Assembly: GCA_946479985.1 (NCBI GenBank) | Contig: CAMLIF010000039.1 | Location: 1 to 28,477 of the forward strand | Length of the DNA: 28,477 bases | Direction: 5' to 3' | Origin: an uncultured Flavobacteriales bacterium | GTDB taxonomy: Bacteria > Bacteroidota > Bacteroidia > Flavobacteriales > Crocinitomicaceae | In this document: positions 15,050 to 23,462 of the stretch, piece by piece | How positions within the stretch are numbered: the first letter of the stretch is position 1 | Layout: every line of letters begins with the position of its first letter | The notes under the pieces: model-generated | Databases searched by the model: none | The model's input: only the letters and a program-made list of their open reading frames with translations | Told to the model about the DNA's origin: nothing | Made by a program: the position numbers and the translations under genes

Positions 15050-15928
15050 TTATGCTGTAACTCCTAAAACTTCGGCCATTTTAGCCCCGATGTGCGCCGG
15101 AGAGTCAACTACGTGAATTCCACATTCACGCATGATTCTCTTTTTCGCTTCTGCCGTGTCATCATCACCACCAACAATTGCGCCTGCGTGACCCATTGTT
15201 CTTCCTTTTGGTGCTGTTTCACCTGCAATAAAACCAACTACTGGTTTTGTTCCGTTTTCTTTGATCCAGCGAGCAGCAATTGCTTCCAAGCTACCACCGA
15301 TCTCACCGATCATAACGATTCCTTCCGTTTCAGGATCATTCATTAACAATTCTACCGCTTCTTTAGTTGTTGTCCCGATGATTGGGTCACCACCAATTCC
15401 GATAGCTGTTGTAATTCCTAATCCTGCTTTTGCAACCTGGTCAGCTGCTTCGTATGTTAATGTTCCTGATTTGGAAACAATTCCGATTTTTCCTTTTTTG
15501 AAAACGAATCCCGGCATAATTCCCACTTTCGCTTCACCTGCCGTGATAACTCCCGGGCAGTTCGGTCCGATCAAACGAGATCCTGAACCTTTCAAATATT
15601 CTTTTGCTTTCACCATGTCGTTTACCGGAATACCTTCAGTAATACAAACGATTACTTTGATTCCTGCAGCAGCTGCTTCCATAATTGCATCTGCAGCAAA
15701 TGCCGGCGGAACAAAAATGATAGAAACATCAGCACCGGTTTTAGTAACTGCATCGGCAACTGTATTGAATACAGGGCGATCTAAATGCGTACTTCCTCCT
15801 TTTCCCGGAGTAACACCACCAACAACATTTGTTCCGTAGTCGATCATTTGACCAGCGTGAAAAGTTCCTTCACTACCAGTGAAACCTTGTACAATTACTT
15901 TAGAGTTTTTATTAACCAGAACGCTCAT
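15050..15928 (-). CDS. sucD: Succinate-CoA ligase subunit alpha
   Basis: A 292-residue TCA-cycle enzyme subunit that, with SucC, converts succinyl-CoA, ADP (or GDP) and phosphate to succinate, CoA and ATP. The CoA-binding opening [16 protein letters not shown], the loop [11 protein letters not shown], and the phosphohistidine motif GHAGAIVGG (His247) are all present. The frame continues 17 codons upstream, but the family starts at MSVLVNKNS and the promoter at 15962-15992 overlaps the longer version, so 15928 is chosen. No sucC is adjacent, which is common in Bacteroidota to my knowledge. The leader is about 27 nt and a clear terminator follows, so it is transcribed alone. Confidence 0.97.
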   Translation of the reverse strand: MSVLVNKNSKVIVQGFTGSEGTFHAGQMIDYGTNVVGGVTPGKGGSTHLDRPVFNTVADAVTKTGADVSIIFVPPAFAADAIMEAAAAGIKVIVCITEGIPVNDMVKAKEYLKGSGSRLIGPNCPGVITAGEAKVGIMPGFVFKKGKIGIVSKSGTLTYEAADQVAKAGLGITTAIGIGGDPIIGTTTKEAVELLMNDPETEGIVMIGEIGGSLEAIAARWIKENGTKPVVGFIAGETAPKGRTMGHAGAIVGGDDDTAEAKKRIMRECGIHVVDSPAHIGAKMAEVLGVTA

Positions 15929-15961
15929 GAGAGTTTGTTTATTTCGTTTTTTTAATCGTCC

Positions 15962-15992
15962 CAAAAGTAGCAGTTTCATTTTGTTTTAACAA
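15962..15992 (-). promoter_or_regulatory. Bacteroidota-type promoter of sucD (TTG, 20 bp, TACTTTTG)
   Basis: On the minus strand TTG at 15992-15990 is followed after exactly 20 bp by TACTTTTG (15969-15962), a full match to the TTG / TAnnTTTG promoter class of primary sigma in Bacteroidota. The ATG at 15928 lies 33 nt further. It is the best promoter in the window and supports the shorter sucD start. Confidence 0.7.
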
Positions 15993-16092
15993 CGCTTTCA
16001 GCGAAATAAAATTGAACTTCTGAAAAGATGATTTATCTGCCTGGAAATGATGGGTTTCTGCGGCCGGATTCATCGTACGGATATGGCAGTTA

Positions 16093-16306
16093 ATTATCCC
16101 GCTACGCTTGTGCTAAAGCTTCAGCGAAGGCACAGACGAGCGTAGAAGAACGCAGATGTGTGGAATAGTGAAAGATTCGCAGAGGTAATCTGCCTGGGAT
16201 AGATTTTATTTTTTCTAAATCCGTCGAAGATGGAAGACCTCTTCTGCGTTCAAATATGCAATCATTATCTTCCGTGCTCGTCTGTGCTCGTCTGCGGGAA
16301 ATAATG
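16093..16306. repeat. Long imperfect palindromic element filling the sucD/FKBP gap
   Basis: The ~400-nt gap 15929-16327 has no gene. Most of it is an imperfect inverted repeat: GCACAGACGAGC (16130-16141) is the exact reverse complement of 16276-16287, GAACGCAGATG (16149-16159) opposes CTTCTGCGTTC, and ATTATCCCGC near the left end opposes GCGGGAAATAAT at the right. The left arm folds by itself into a compound hairpin: CTACGCT (16102-16108) pairs AGCGTAG (16139-16145), TGTGC pairs GCACA, and CTTC pairs GAAG. It has the look of a dispersed, non-autonomous intergenic repeat. No transposase is present. Confidence 0.6.
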
Positions 16307-16327
16307 TTCTTTGTAGCATTTTCAGTT

Positions 16328-16780
16328 TTAATGAACTTCTACCAGCTCCAATTCAAAAACCAAAGTTGAATTCGGTGGAATTTTGTCCAGGTCTTCGTCT
16401 CCATAAGCCAGGTTCGGCGGAATGATCAGATGAATTTTGGTTCCTGCTGTTTGTCCGAGCAGGGCTTCCTGGAATCCGGCAATGAGTCCTTTTACAATTG
16501 AGACAAACGGTTTGCCCGGAGGTGTTTGATCTACAATTTGGCCGTTGAGCAAACTTCCCTTGTAATTCAATGTTACCTGGCTGGTAAAAGTTGCTGTTTC
16601 AGTGCCGTTTCCTTTTTCGGCTATTTCAATAAACAAACCGGAAGAGGTTTTCTTCATCTTCCAACCGTTCTTTTTAATAGTCGATTTAATTCTTTTATCA
16701 ATTGCAAGCTGATCGGCATTCGGATCATAAGAACATGCTGTTGCTGCAAGAACAACAAATAAGAATAGGAAATTGCGCAT
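16328..16780 (-). CDS. FKBP-type peptidyl-prolyl isomerase lipoprotein
   Basis: A 150-residue lipoprotein. A signal peptide ends in the lipobox ATAC with Cys16 for lipidation, so it is anchored in the envelope. A single FKBP domain covers ~55-150: VTLNYKGSLLNGQIVDQT, then GLIAGFQEALLGQTAGTKIHLIIPPNLAYGDE and the ending LVFELELVEV. It catalyses cis-trans isomerisation of prolyl bonds in exported proteins. The ATG shares its first base with the TGA of the TraB-like gene (TGATG), so it is translated from the same message as the last gene of a three-gene operon. Confidence 0.92.
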   Translation of the reverse strand: MRNFLFLFVVLAATACSYDPNADQLAIDKRIKSTIKKNGWKMKKTSSGLFIEIAEKGNGTETATFTSQVTLNYKGSLLNGQIVDQTPPGKPFVSIVKGLIAGFQEALLGQTAGTKIHLIIPPNLAYGDEDLDKIPPNSTLVFELELVEVH

Positions 16781-17634
16781 CAGTATTCGATTGGGGTTAT
16801 GGTGTAACCTTCTTTTTTTAATAGTTCTATCACTCCTTTTTCGCCCCCGAGATGTCCGGCACCAACAGCTATAAAACAGCTTTTTGTTTTGGTGAATTCC
16901 TGAATTTTAGGAATCCAGCGGGCATTTCTGTCATACAACAGGGCATCTGTATCCAATGTGCCGGAAGCTTCTTCCGAATTGATCAGCTCGGCGAGTTTAT
17001 CGATATCCTGTTTTTGATAAGCGGTAATGAGTTCTTTCATTTCGTTATCTGCAGAGCTGCCATCGTCTTTCACCATTTGCATCACCATTTCGGCAAGTAC
17101 TTCTTTCGGCATATCGTCGAAGATAGCTAACTGGTCTTCGATTGTTTCAAAACCGGCAACGGGAACATCAGGAATCGTTTTCTGCAATTCCATTTCAATG
17201 TATTTCACATCTCCGCTCATCATTTCTTTGGTATTCAGCTGAAGAAGCGCAAAGGGTTTCAACGGACCGAATGTGGTTTCGAATAATTCAGGCGAAGCAC
17301 CCATTGTTTTGGCTCCCCAGGCAATTACGCTGTCTTTTTGGGACGGAGTGAATATATCGAAACAAGAACCGCTTTCGAGAAGCAGTAATTTCTGAGCTTT
17401 CATCATGTCCATATCGCCGATTTCCAAAACCAGCTGATCTGTATGTTTCAGGATCTTTTGTGCTTTTGTTGGAAAATAGTAAGCCGAATCGGGAATAACG
17501 TGCATGGTCCCGAATAAATAGGAGGGCTTGCTGTTCGGCGATTCGATCTTATACAATAAGGAGTTGTTCTGCGCTGAAGAAAAGAATGCAACAAGCGCAA
17601 AGAAACCGGAAATGAAATAGCTCAGGAACTTCAT
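16780..17634 (-). CDS. TraB/GumN family protein
   Basis: A 284-residue exported protein. A signal peptide spans ~1-21 (ending SSAQ). The TraB/GumN (Tiki-like) motifs are SYLFGTMHVIPDSAYYF with GTMH at 42-45, LVLEIGDMD, and the C-terminal CFIAVGAGHLGGEKGVIELL. Relatives include eukaryotic Tiki metalloproteases, for which the GxxH and GxGH histidines are metal ligands. Bacterial members are mostly uncharacterised; peptidase activity is inference. It is the middle gene of an operon, three bases after the methyltransferase gene and overlapping the FKBP gene by one base. Pairing with an FKBP suggests an envelope role. Confidence 0.88.
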   Translation of the reverse strand: MKFLSYFISGFFALVAFFSSAQNNSLLYKIESPNSKPSYLFGTMHVIPDSAYYFPTKAQKILKHTDQLVLEIGDMDMMKAQKLLLLESGSCFDIFTPSQKDSVIAWGAKTMGASPELFETTFGPLKPFALLQLNTKEMMSGDVKYIEMELQKTIPDVPVAGFETIEDQLAIFDDMPKEVLAEMVMQMVKDDGSSADNEMKELITAYQKQDIDKLAELINSEEASGTLDTDALLYDRNARWIPKIQEFTKTKSCFIAVGAGHLGGEKGVIELLKKEGYTITPIEY

Positions 17635-17637
17635 ATA

Positions 17638-18351
17638 TTATAAAGTGATTTCTGCGATGTAATGATCGTCGATTTCTTCCAGGCGAACGGCTTTCAAACC
17701 AACGTTCCTGGCTGCGGTAAATAACGAATCGAAATCTACATAAAGCCAGTCGAACCAAGGGCCTTTTTCCTTTTTATATTTCATCTGGAAACGGAAGTTC
17801 CCGTAATATTCACTGTTCAGATCAATCAACATGCTGCCATCTTCGTCTTCGTACAAGTATTTGATATCTGAAGAATCGCACAAAATGCGTCCGCCTGCGT
17901 TCAATAACGACTTAGCGTGGGCAAGTGTTGTTTCCAGATTCGAGAGCTTGCCTGCAATTCCTATACCATTCATCAGCATAAGAATTGTATCGAATTTTTG
18001 ATCTTTTAAACTGAAGAAGTTGATCTTCTCGGCATTCAACCCGCTTTTCTTCATGATATCAACGGCACCGGCAGAAATGTCGATGCATTTTACATCAATT
18101 CCAAGGTCCGATAAATGAAGCGCGTGAGCACCTGATCCGGCACCAACGTCAAGGGTTTTTCCTTTTACACGGTCGAGGGCAATTTTTTCCAGTTCCGGCA
18201 TTTCGTCGTATTTACGAAAAAGCACTTCTATTGGAATTATATCGTCTTCGCAAAGGTCAGAAGAAACAATGATGTCTTCCGGTTTGCGTTTCACTGCGTA
18301 TTCCTGAATGGCTAAACCAATCGGGTCGCCGTTAAATGTTTGTACACTCAT
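17638..18351 (-). CDS. Class I SAM-dependent methyltransferase
   Basis: A 237-residue cytoplasmic protein. Motif I LDVGAGSGAHALHL (near residue 69) and the following acidic strand end VKCIDIS form the SAM site, and FDTILMLMNGIGIAG is the post-motif region. About 65 N-terminal residues precede the fold. The substrate is unknown; the sequence is not close to any specific RNA or quinone methyltransferase I can name. It is the first gene of an operon with the TraB-like and FKBP genes. The upstream 129-nt spacer holds a palindromic element rather than an obvious promoter. Confidence 0.85.
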   Translation of the reverse strand: MSVQTFNGDPIGLAIQEYAVKRKPEDIIVSSDLCEDDIIPIEVLFRKYDEMPELEKIALDRVKGKTLDVGAGSGAHALHLSDLGIDVKCIDISAGAVDIMKKSGLNAEKINFFSLKDQKFDTILMLMNGIGIAGKLSNLETTLAHAKSLLNAGGRILCDSSDIKYLYEDEDGSMLIDLNSEYYGNFRFQMKYKKEKGPWFDWLYVDFDSLFTAARNVGLKAVRLEEIDDHYIAEITL

Positions 18352-18356
18352 TTTAA

Positions 18357-18482
18357 TTGAGAATGGAAAATGTGACTTTCCGCCGCGGCGGACTCAGTCA
18401 CCATTTTAATCTGTAAATAAATAATCCAAAATATGGTTCAGGTTATCAACCTTTTCAATTTTCACTTTTGGAATTTTCAATT
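18357..18482. repeat. MITE-like element: imperfect terminal inverted repeats around a GC palindrome
   Basis: The ~125-bp spacer begins with AATTGAGAATGGAAAATGTG and ends, read from the other strand, with AATTGAAAATTCCAAAAGTG, imperfect inverted ends. Inside is CCGCCGCGGCGG (18380-18391), a perfect 12-bp palindrome, enclosed by GTGACT (18372-18377) and AGTCAC (18396-18401). The right 33 bp (18450-18482) recur in similar form at 20585-20617. It looks like a small non-coding mobile or extragenic palindromic element. Confidence 0.5.
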
Positions 18483-19029
18483 AGTACTCGTATTCTTCGT
18501 AGCCGCCTAAGTCTTCCTCGTCGTAGCCGTCTTCATAACCTTCTTCATCGTAGGAATCTCCTTCTTCGTCATAATCTTCTGATCCGAACAAATCTTCCTG
18601 GATCAATCTTGAATCTTCAGGTGGCGCAATTCCAACTGTCATTGCAATTTCCGGTTTTCCGCTCACGTTTTTGTCTGAAGTTCCCTGCAATTCGATCAGG
18701 AAAATCCACATGCGCAGGAAGTCGTAAACCAAAATGATCTTCTGGTCGGGAGCTTCCATGAAATCTTTCAGGGTAGATTGACTCATCACACCCGGAAGTT
18801 CTTCTTCCTCATCGGAAAAGCTCATGTCCATCAGGCCAATTTCATACCCTTTGTCCCACTCGTCGTTCGACATATAAAATGAGCCCATTTCCTTGCCTTC
18901 GAAGTTGAACGAAGCCAAAATGGCACGGTAAAAAGTTTCGAAATTTTCGTTTTCGTCGATGATAATATCACGGAAAATTTCCTGGTCTTTTTCTGAATCT
19001 AAGAGTACGCGGAATCTGAATGCTGACAT
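18481..19029 (-). CDS. pRiA4b ORF-3-like (IS1096 TnpR passenger-like) protein
   Basis: A 182-residue soluble protein of the plasmid pRiA4b ORF-3 family: RFRVLLDSEKDQEIFRDIII opens the domain and FETFYRAILASFNFEGKEMGSFYMS follows. The last ~38 residues are a very acidic, Tyr/Gly-rich tail (repeated YDEEG). Family members occur as passengers in some transposons, but also as stable chromosomal genes in Bacteroidota; no transposase is near. Function unknown. The frame extends seven codons upstream, but a -7 promoter element at 19048-19055 overlaps that extension and homologues begin near MSAFRFRVLL, so 19029 is the chosen start. Confidence 0.75.
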   Translation of the reverse strand: MSAFRFRVLLDSEKDQEIFRDIIIDENENFETFYRAILASFNFEGKEMGSFYMSNDEWDKGYEIGLMDMSFSDEEEELPGVMSQSTLKDFMEAPDQKIILVYDFLRMWIFLIELQGTSDKNVSGKPEIAMTVGIAPPEDSRLIQEDLFGSEDYDEEGDSYDEEGYEDGYDEEDLGGYEEYEY

Positions 19030-19047
19030 TCGAAAAATAGTTTTTTG

Positions 19048-19055
19048 CAAAGATA
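19048..19055 (-). promoter_or_regulatory. -7 promoter element (TATCTTTG)
   Basis: TATCTTTG matches TAnnTTTG exactly, 18 nt upstream of the chosen ATG at 19029. It overlaps the alternative ATG at 19050, which argues against that longer start. No TTG stands at -33 spacing. Confidence 0.45.
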
Positions 19056-19157
19056 AGGTTTTAATGCATAATGTTGAGTGAAGAATTAAGAGAGAATGGG
19101 GTATTTTTATTTTACGGAATTACTGATTACCTTGACGATTGAATTATATCCTATCAT

Positions 19158-20552
19158 ATGCCTTTAAGAATTCTTGTGACGCTGTTTTTGTGCCTACTCT
19201 CATCTCATTCAATAGCGCAGATTACTTTTAAAAAATCGTATGGTATTGAAGGATCCGATTATGGTTATTCTCTTGTACAGACAAACGATAGTGGGTTCGC
19301 GCTTTTTGGGGCTGAACCGGTTTATGGAGGTATTTACAGCAATTCAATAATTGTCAGGACTGATAAGTTTGGCACAAAACTTTGGTCTAAGTCTTTCGGA
19401 GACTCTATTCACGGATTTCAAGGGTGGGACATTTTTTTAACTTCGAGCGGTGGTTTTATACTGAAATCAGGTATAAATCAACTGAACGGAATGAACCTGA
19501 TTTGTTTGGATTCCATAGGAAATGTTCTTTGGAACAAAACCTATTATTCAAGCGGATATTATTCTTTTGGGGGTATAACGGAAGCCGTCGATGGTGGTTA
19601 TGTTTTTTTGAGTAAAAAATATCAAAATGGAGGAGTTAATACCTATTTAACAAAAACCAATCTATATGGTGATTCTATATGGAGTAAGACAATTACCCTG
19701 GGCGACACGAGTGGTGTTTCTATTAAAACGGTGAGTGATGGATACGTTATTTGTGGAGGTTCAGGCAACTATGTTAGTGATCGAGCCATTCTAATTAAAA
19801 TTAATGCTAACGGAGATCGCATTTGGTCTAAATCATTTGGAAGCAGTGGTTACAATGTTTTCCGCTCTATGGATCTTACGGACGATGGTGGAATTATTCT
19901 TACAGGTCTGTCCACCAGTACCTTTTCATCAGATTATAACATGTCGCTAACAAAAGTAAACGGTGAGGGCAATTTAATATGGCAAAAAATCTTTGGGGGA
20001 CCAGATATGGATATCGGGCAGTCTGTGAAACAAACAACGGACGGAGGATATGCTGTATTTGGTACTACCGAAAGTTTTGGTAACAGTAACGGCGATTTTT
20101 ATTTGGTAAAAACCAATTCGAATGGTATTGAACAATGGTACAGGACTTTTGGAGGTACAACTTCAAGTGGTTTTTGCATGGTTCAAACAGATGATAGTGG
20201 TTTTGCAATGCTTGGGTATATGATGGTTGGTGGTTCGGCGGGTTTTGAAATGCATTTGGTTAAAACGAATGAACAAGGAGAAGTTGTAGATGTTACAGCG
20301 ATTGTTGATGAACAACTGATTATATACCCTAATCCAACCTCGCAATATTTTGAAATCGAAGGTGCTGACTTTCTAATTGATCAGATCAACCTGTATGATG
20401 GCATGGGCAAAGTAGTTGAACAAATCAAATATTCTGTACCAACATTGCTCGGAGATGTCTCTGTTGATGTTTCAAATCTGACTAAGGGTTATTATACAGT
20501 TGAATTTATTTCAAGTAAAACGAAACTTTATAAATCTTTTGCTAAGAATTAA
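19158..20552 (+). CDS. T9SS-sorted secreted protein with seven propeller-like repeats
   Basis: A 464-residue exported protein. The signal peptide is residues ~1-20 (ending HSIAQ). About seven repeats of 50-60 residues each carry a core like QTNDSGFALFG, EAVDGGYVFLS, LTDDGGIILTG, QTTDGGYAVFG and QTDDSGFAMLG, followed by ...KT(N/D)xxGxxxWxxxFG. This suggests a beta-propeller or similar repeat fold. The C-terminal ~80 residues (IIYPNPTSQYFEIEG onward, ending KSFAKN) are a T9SS type A sorting domain. Sampled lines of the gene are AT-richer than its neighbours (27-37% GC), as often seen for accessory surface proteins. No catalytic residues recognised; binding or adhesion is a guess. It is transcribed alone, opposite to its neighbours. 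Confidence 0.85.
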   Translation: MPLRILVTLFLCLLSSHSIAQITFKKSYGIEGSDYGYSLVQTNDSGFALFGAEPVYGGIYSNSIIVRTDKFGTKLWSKSFGDSIHGFQGWDIFLTSSGGFILKSGINQLNGMNLICLDSIGNVLWNKTYYSSGYYSFGGITEAVDGGYVFLSKKYQNGGVNTYLTKTNLYGDSIWSKTITLGDTSGVSIKTVSDGYVICGGSGNYVSDRAILIKINANGDRIWSKSFGSSGYNVFRSMDLTDDGGIILTGLSTSTFSSDYNMSLTKVNGEGNLIWQKIFGGPDMDIGQSVKQTTDGGYAVFGTTESFGNSNGDFYLVKTNSNGIEQWYRTFGGTTSSGFCMVQTDDSGFAMLGYMMVGGSAGFEMHLVKTNEQGEVVDVTAIVDEQLIIYPNPTSQYFEIEGADFLIDQINLYDGMGKVVEQIKYSVPTLLGDVSVDVSNLTKGYYTVEFISSKTKLYKSFAKN

Positions 20553-20584
20553 TTACTATAGAGTGTATCATTGCTAAAGTCCAG

Positions 20585-20617
20585 CCTTTTCAATTGTTAA
20601 TTGTAGAATTTTCAATT
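20585..20617. repeat. 33-bp repeat shared with 18450-18482
   Basis: CCTTTTCAATT and GAATTTTCAATT, separated by 10 variable bases, occur both here and at 18450-18482 in the same orientation. In each place the right end overlaps the stop codon of a minus-strand gene (cca here, the pRiA4b-like gene there). The two copies use different stop frames, so the likeness is at DNA level. Confidence 0.6.
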
Positions 20618-22024
20618 CTTTTTCAACCCCAATTCCTCACCCAATTTCAACATCAGTTCAAAAGCCGCGTCGTGTTCGTTCGGGATTTCTCCTTCCAGGA
20701 TTGCTTCTTTGATGCGTACTTTGATGGTTCCGATCTCTGCGCAAGGGCCCAGGTTAAAGGCTTTCATGATTTCATCGCCAGTTACGGGAGGCTGGAAGTT
20801 CCGAATGTGGTCTTTCTCTTCCAGATCTTTTAATTTCTGGTAAACCATTTCGAAGTTTTGCTTGTATTTCTTGACTTTGAACTCGTTTTTGGAAGTGATA
20901 TCCGCGTTGCAAAGTGTCATCAGATCATCAATGTCGTCACCGGCTTCAAAGAGCAAACGTCGTACTGCCGAATCGGTAACATGGCTTTTTACCAAACTGA
21001 TCGGACGTAAATGCAGCCGAACCAGTTTCTGAACGTATTTCATCTTCATGTCGAGTGGCAGGCGCAAACGGGCGAATAGTTTGGGAACCATGCGGGCTCC
21101 CATTTCTTCGTGACCGTGGAATGTCCAGCCTACTTTTGTATCGAAGCGTTTTGTGGGCGGTTTGGCAATATCGTGTAGAATTGCTGCCCAGCGAAGCCAC
21201 AGATCGTCGGAATGTTCTGCAACATTGTCGAGAACTTCGAGTGTATGATAGAAATTGTCTTTGTGTGATTTCCCGTCTATCGTCTCAACGCCATGCAGGC
21301 TTACCATTTCCGGGAAGAAGTGGTGCAGCAGTTGTGTGTTGAAGAGCAATTCAAATCCGCGCGAAGGCTTTTCGCTCAGAATGATCTTGTTCAGTTCATC
21401 GGCGATACGCTCGGCAGAAACAATTGCCAAACGGTCGGCATTGCGGAGAATGGCTTTGAAACTTTCGGTTTCTATTGTAAATCCGAGCTGACTTGCAAAA
21501 CGTATTGCACGCAGCATGCGCAGCGGATCGTCGGAATACGTAGTATCCGGATCGAGTGGAGTACGCAGGATTCCTTTGTCGAGATCACCGGTTCCGTTGA
21601 ACGGATCAACCAAATTCCCGAAATTCTCTTTTCGCAGGTCGATAGCCAGTGCGTTGATTGTAAAATCGCGGCGCAACTGATCGTCGTTCAAAGATCCGTC
21701 TTCTACAATCGGTTTGCGTGAATCGCGCTGATACGATTCTTTGCGCGCGCCCACAAATTCCACATCGATGTCTTTGTAGCGAAAATGCGCTGTCCCGAAG
21801 TTCTTGAATGTAGAAACTTTCTTCACGCGCAGTTTTGCTCCGGCGGCCTCAGCCAGCTCAATTCCGCTTCCAACTACCACAATATCGATGTCTTTTGACG
21901 GTCGCTGCAGGATAATATCGCGCACAAAACCACCCACGACGTATGCTTCGAGGTTGTTTTCCGTAATAATTTCAGAAATGACTTTAAAAACCGGGTGCTT
22001 GATATGGGAAGCGAAATTTTGCAT
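20612..22024 (-). CDS. cca: CCA tRNA nucleotidyltransferase / poly(A) polymerase-like protein with HD domain
   Basis: A 470-residue class II nucleotidyltransferase. The active-site region is AYVVGGFVRDIILQRPSKDIDIVVVG, with GG at 31-32, RD at 35-36 and catalytic D45-x-D47. RRDFTINALAIDL and the RNA-binding motif DPLRMLRAIRFASQLGFTIE follow. Near residue 283 is an HD phosphohydrolase motif (LHDIAKPPTKRF, with an upstream His in FYHTLEVLDNV). It adds or repairs the CCA end of tRNA; HD versions often also have phosphatase or phosphodiesterase activity. The start is supported by a -7 promoter element five bases upstream. It borders the acquired block at 22143-25701. Confidence 0.95.
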   Translation of the reverse strand: MQNFASHIKHPVFKVISEIITENNLEAYVVGGFVRDIILQRPSKDIDIVVVGSGIELAEAAGAKLRVKKVSTFKNFGTAHFRYKDIDVEFVGARKESYQRDSRKPIVEDGSLNDDQLRRDFTINALAIDLRKENFGNLVDPFNGTGDLDKGILRTPLDPDTTYSDDPLRMLRAIRFASQLGFTIETESFKAILRNADRLAIVSAERIADELNKIILSEKPSRGFELLFNTQLLHHFFPEMVSLHGVETIDGKSHKDNFYHTLEVLDNVAEHSDDLWLRWAAILHDIAKPPTKRFDTKVGWTFHGHEEMGARMVPKLFARLRLPLDMKMKYVQKLVRLHLRPISLVKSHVTDSAVRRLLFEAGDDIDDLMTLCNADITSKNEFKVKKYKQNFEMVYQKLKDLEEKDHIRNFQPPVTGDEIMKAFNLGPCAEIGTIKVRIKEAILEGEIPNEHDAAFELMLKLGEELGLKKN

Positions 22025-22029
22025 GGGAG

Positions 22030-22037
22030 CAAAGGTA
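22030..22037 (-). promoter_or_regulatory. -7 promoter element (TACCTTTG) of cca
   Basis: TACCTTTG fits TAnnTTTG exactly and ends five bases before the cca ATG. If used, the mRNA would be leaderless or nearly so, as for queE and tsaC in this window. No TTG is at -33 spacing. Confidence 0.4.
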
Positions 22038-22142
22038 ATTAGTATTTGGGAAATGACGTGTTACGTTTTTTTCTTCGTTTCGGATTCAAGGAATTGTCGT
22101 TTGGGAAATCAGATTGACGGTTCCTAACGTTTCTATAAATCT

Positions 22143-23462
22143 TTAATTCCATGAACCTTTCGCTAATACTTTACGAAGTTTTTTGTTGTATTTAACTAAA
22201 ATTTGTTTGGTTAGAAACTTAAATGCGAAACTTCCCCAATTTGAAGTTGGTATATTTTGTCTTAACGAAACCTGCATTCTTTTTTGCTTATCTTGTCTTC
22301 TTTTGATTTGACGATTAATGTCTGCCACCCAATCTTTCTCTTTCTGTTTTAATTTAAAGGTTTTGGCTTTTGATGCTTTTCGGGATATTTTTGTTATTTC
22401 CCTCATTTCAGAGACTAGATTCTTGATATGATTGTACACAAGGTTATTGTACATCGAAAAATAGCGTATATATTCAAAGTACTTTTTAGATAGCAATGTC
22501 TTTTCAATTAAATTCTCAAAAATGTCGTAACAATCTTCTATAAATGAGTGGAATGTTAAAATGTAATTTGAATATGCTATACTAATTTGTTCATAATTAG
22601 GTTTTGGCAAATGTGTCAAAACAATGTTAGCATTTTGCGAGCTTCTATAAATCTGAAAATAATTTTCTTCTGCTTCATCGAAACTCTTATATGAAGTTAT
22701 TCTTGGTATTTCATCTTTTTTTGTTTCGATCAAAAAATAATTATGGTTGTGCTTGCTTTCAATATTTATCCATTGCTTCCTAATATCAATATAGTTACGT
22801 GTAAAAACGTCGCTTAATCGTTCTAAATATTTATATCGGCGAATAATGGCAGCAATTTCTTTTTTTTCTTCAACAGACAGCTCGAACCTTTTTGAAAGCA
22901 AATAGTGAAAGCGTAACAGTTCTTTGTTTTTACCATACTCTTTTAGTTTCGCGTCGAATAATAAATCGGTAATTTCAACTAATGTGGCCCAATTATGATC
23001 TTCTTTGTTTCGAATCTGAAGTTCAATAACCGTAGAATCACCTTTCAACGCTAAAAATAAATGCAAAGATTGATAACCTTCAGGTTGTGGATTCTTTATA
23101 TAATCTTTTTCTTTTCTAATTTCTAAAAAATCGTTCTTTTCAATTAAACCTTTTAATTTGTAAACCTCTTCATTAGTATTTACAATGCAACGACATCCTC
23201 CAATATCCCACATTCTGCTAAACTTCATTTCAGGAAATCGATAAAGTTTTCCTATAATTGATTCAAATCGCTTAATCCTATATGTGACGATGTTTTGTCG
23301 ACCCATTTTCCGATTGATATTACAAAGAATATTAAATATTTGAGCTAAAGTATCTTTGTGTGATATCCGATACAATTGCAATTGAAGCAATGTATCTTCA
23401 CCTAATGTTTCATATTCGTATCGAATTTTATTCCCTAATCTATCAATTTCTCCTTTCGTCAT
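22143..23462 (-). CDS. RelA/SpoT-domain (alarmone synthetase-like) protein, probable defence toxin
   Basis: A 439-residue soluble protein. Residues ~40-165 are a RelA/SpoT nucleotidyltransferase domain with its key motifs: RIKRFESIIGKL (62-73), DIGGCR with Asp86 and Arg91, DYIKNPQPEGYQSLH with Tyr130 as the nucleotide-stacking tyrosine, and IELQIR with catalytic Glu147. No hydrolase domain, TGS or ACT domain is present, so it is not a housekeeping Rel. Residues ~170-439 are helix-rich and unrecognised, with a strongly basic stretch near 380-415. Stand-alone synthetases include small alarmone synthetases and toxSAS/CapRel-type toxins that pyrophosphorylate nucleotides or tRNA; this is much longer than small ones. 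The gene is AT-rich and follows an OLD-like nuclease gene by 161 nt on the same strand. Defence use is inference. Confidence 0.85.
   Translation of the reverse strand: MTKGEIDRLGNKIRYEYETLGEDTLLQLQLYRISHKDTLAQIFNILCNINRKMGRQNIVTYRIKRFESIIGKLYRFPEMKFSRMWDIGGCRCIVNTNEEVYKLKGLIEKNDFLEIRKEKDYIKNPQPEGYQSLHLFLALKGDSTVIELQIRNKEDHNWATLVEITDLLFDAKLKEYGKNKELLRFHYLLSKRFELSVEEKKEIAAIIRRYKYLERLSDVFTRNYIDIRKQWINIESKHNHNYFLIETKKDEIPRITSYKSFDEAEENYFQIYRSSQNANIVLTHLPKPNYEQISIAYSNYILTFHSFIEDCYDIFENLIEKTLLSKKYFEYIRYFSMYNNLVYNHIKNLVSEMREITKISRKASKAKTFKLKQKEKDWVADINRQIKRRQDKQKRMQVSLRQNIPTSNWGSFAFKFLTKQILVKYNKKLRKVLAKGSWN

Noticed and set aside
15261..15839. 192-codon plus-strand frame antisense to sucD
   Set aside because: It is a shadow of the conserved sucD codons; the translation is low-complexity Ser/Ile/Pro-rich with no family resemblance.
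18481..19029. Active insertion sequence passenger
   Set aside because: The family name comes from a transposon passenger, but no transposase or IS-type terminal repeats surround the gene; it looks like a resident chromosomal gene.
21055..21721. Overlapping plus-strand frames antisense to cca
   Set aside because: They are shadows of cca, with no recognisable product or upstream signals.
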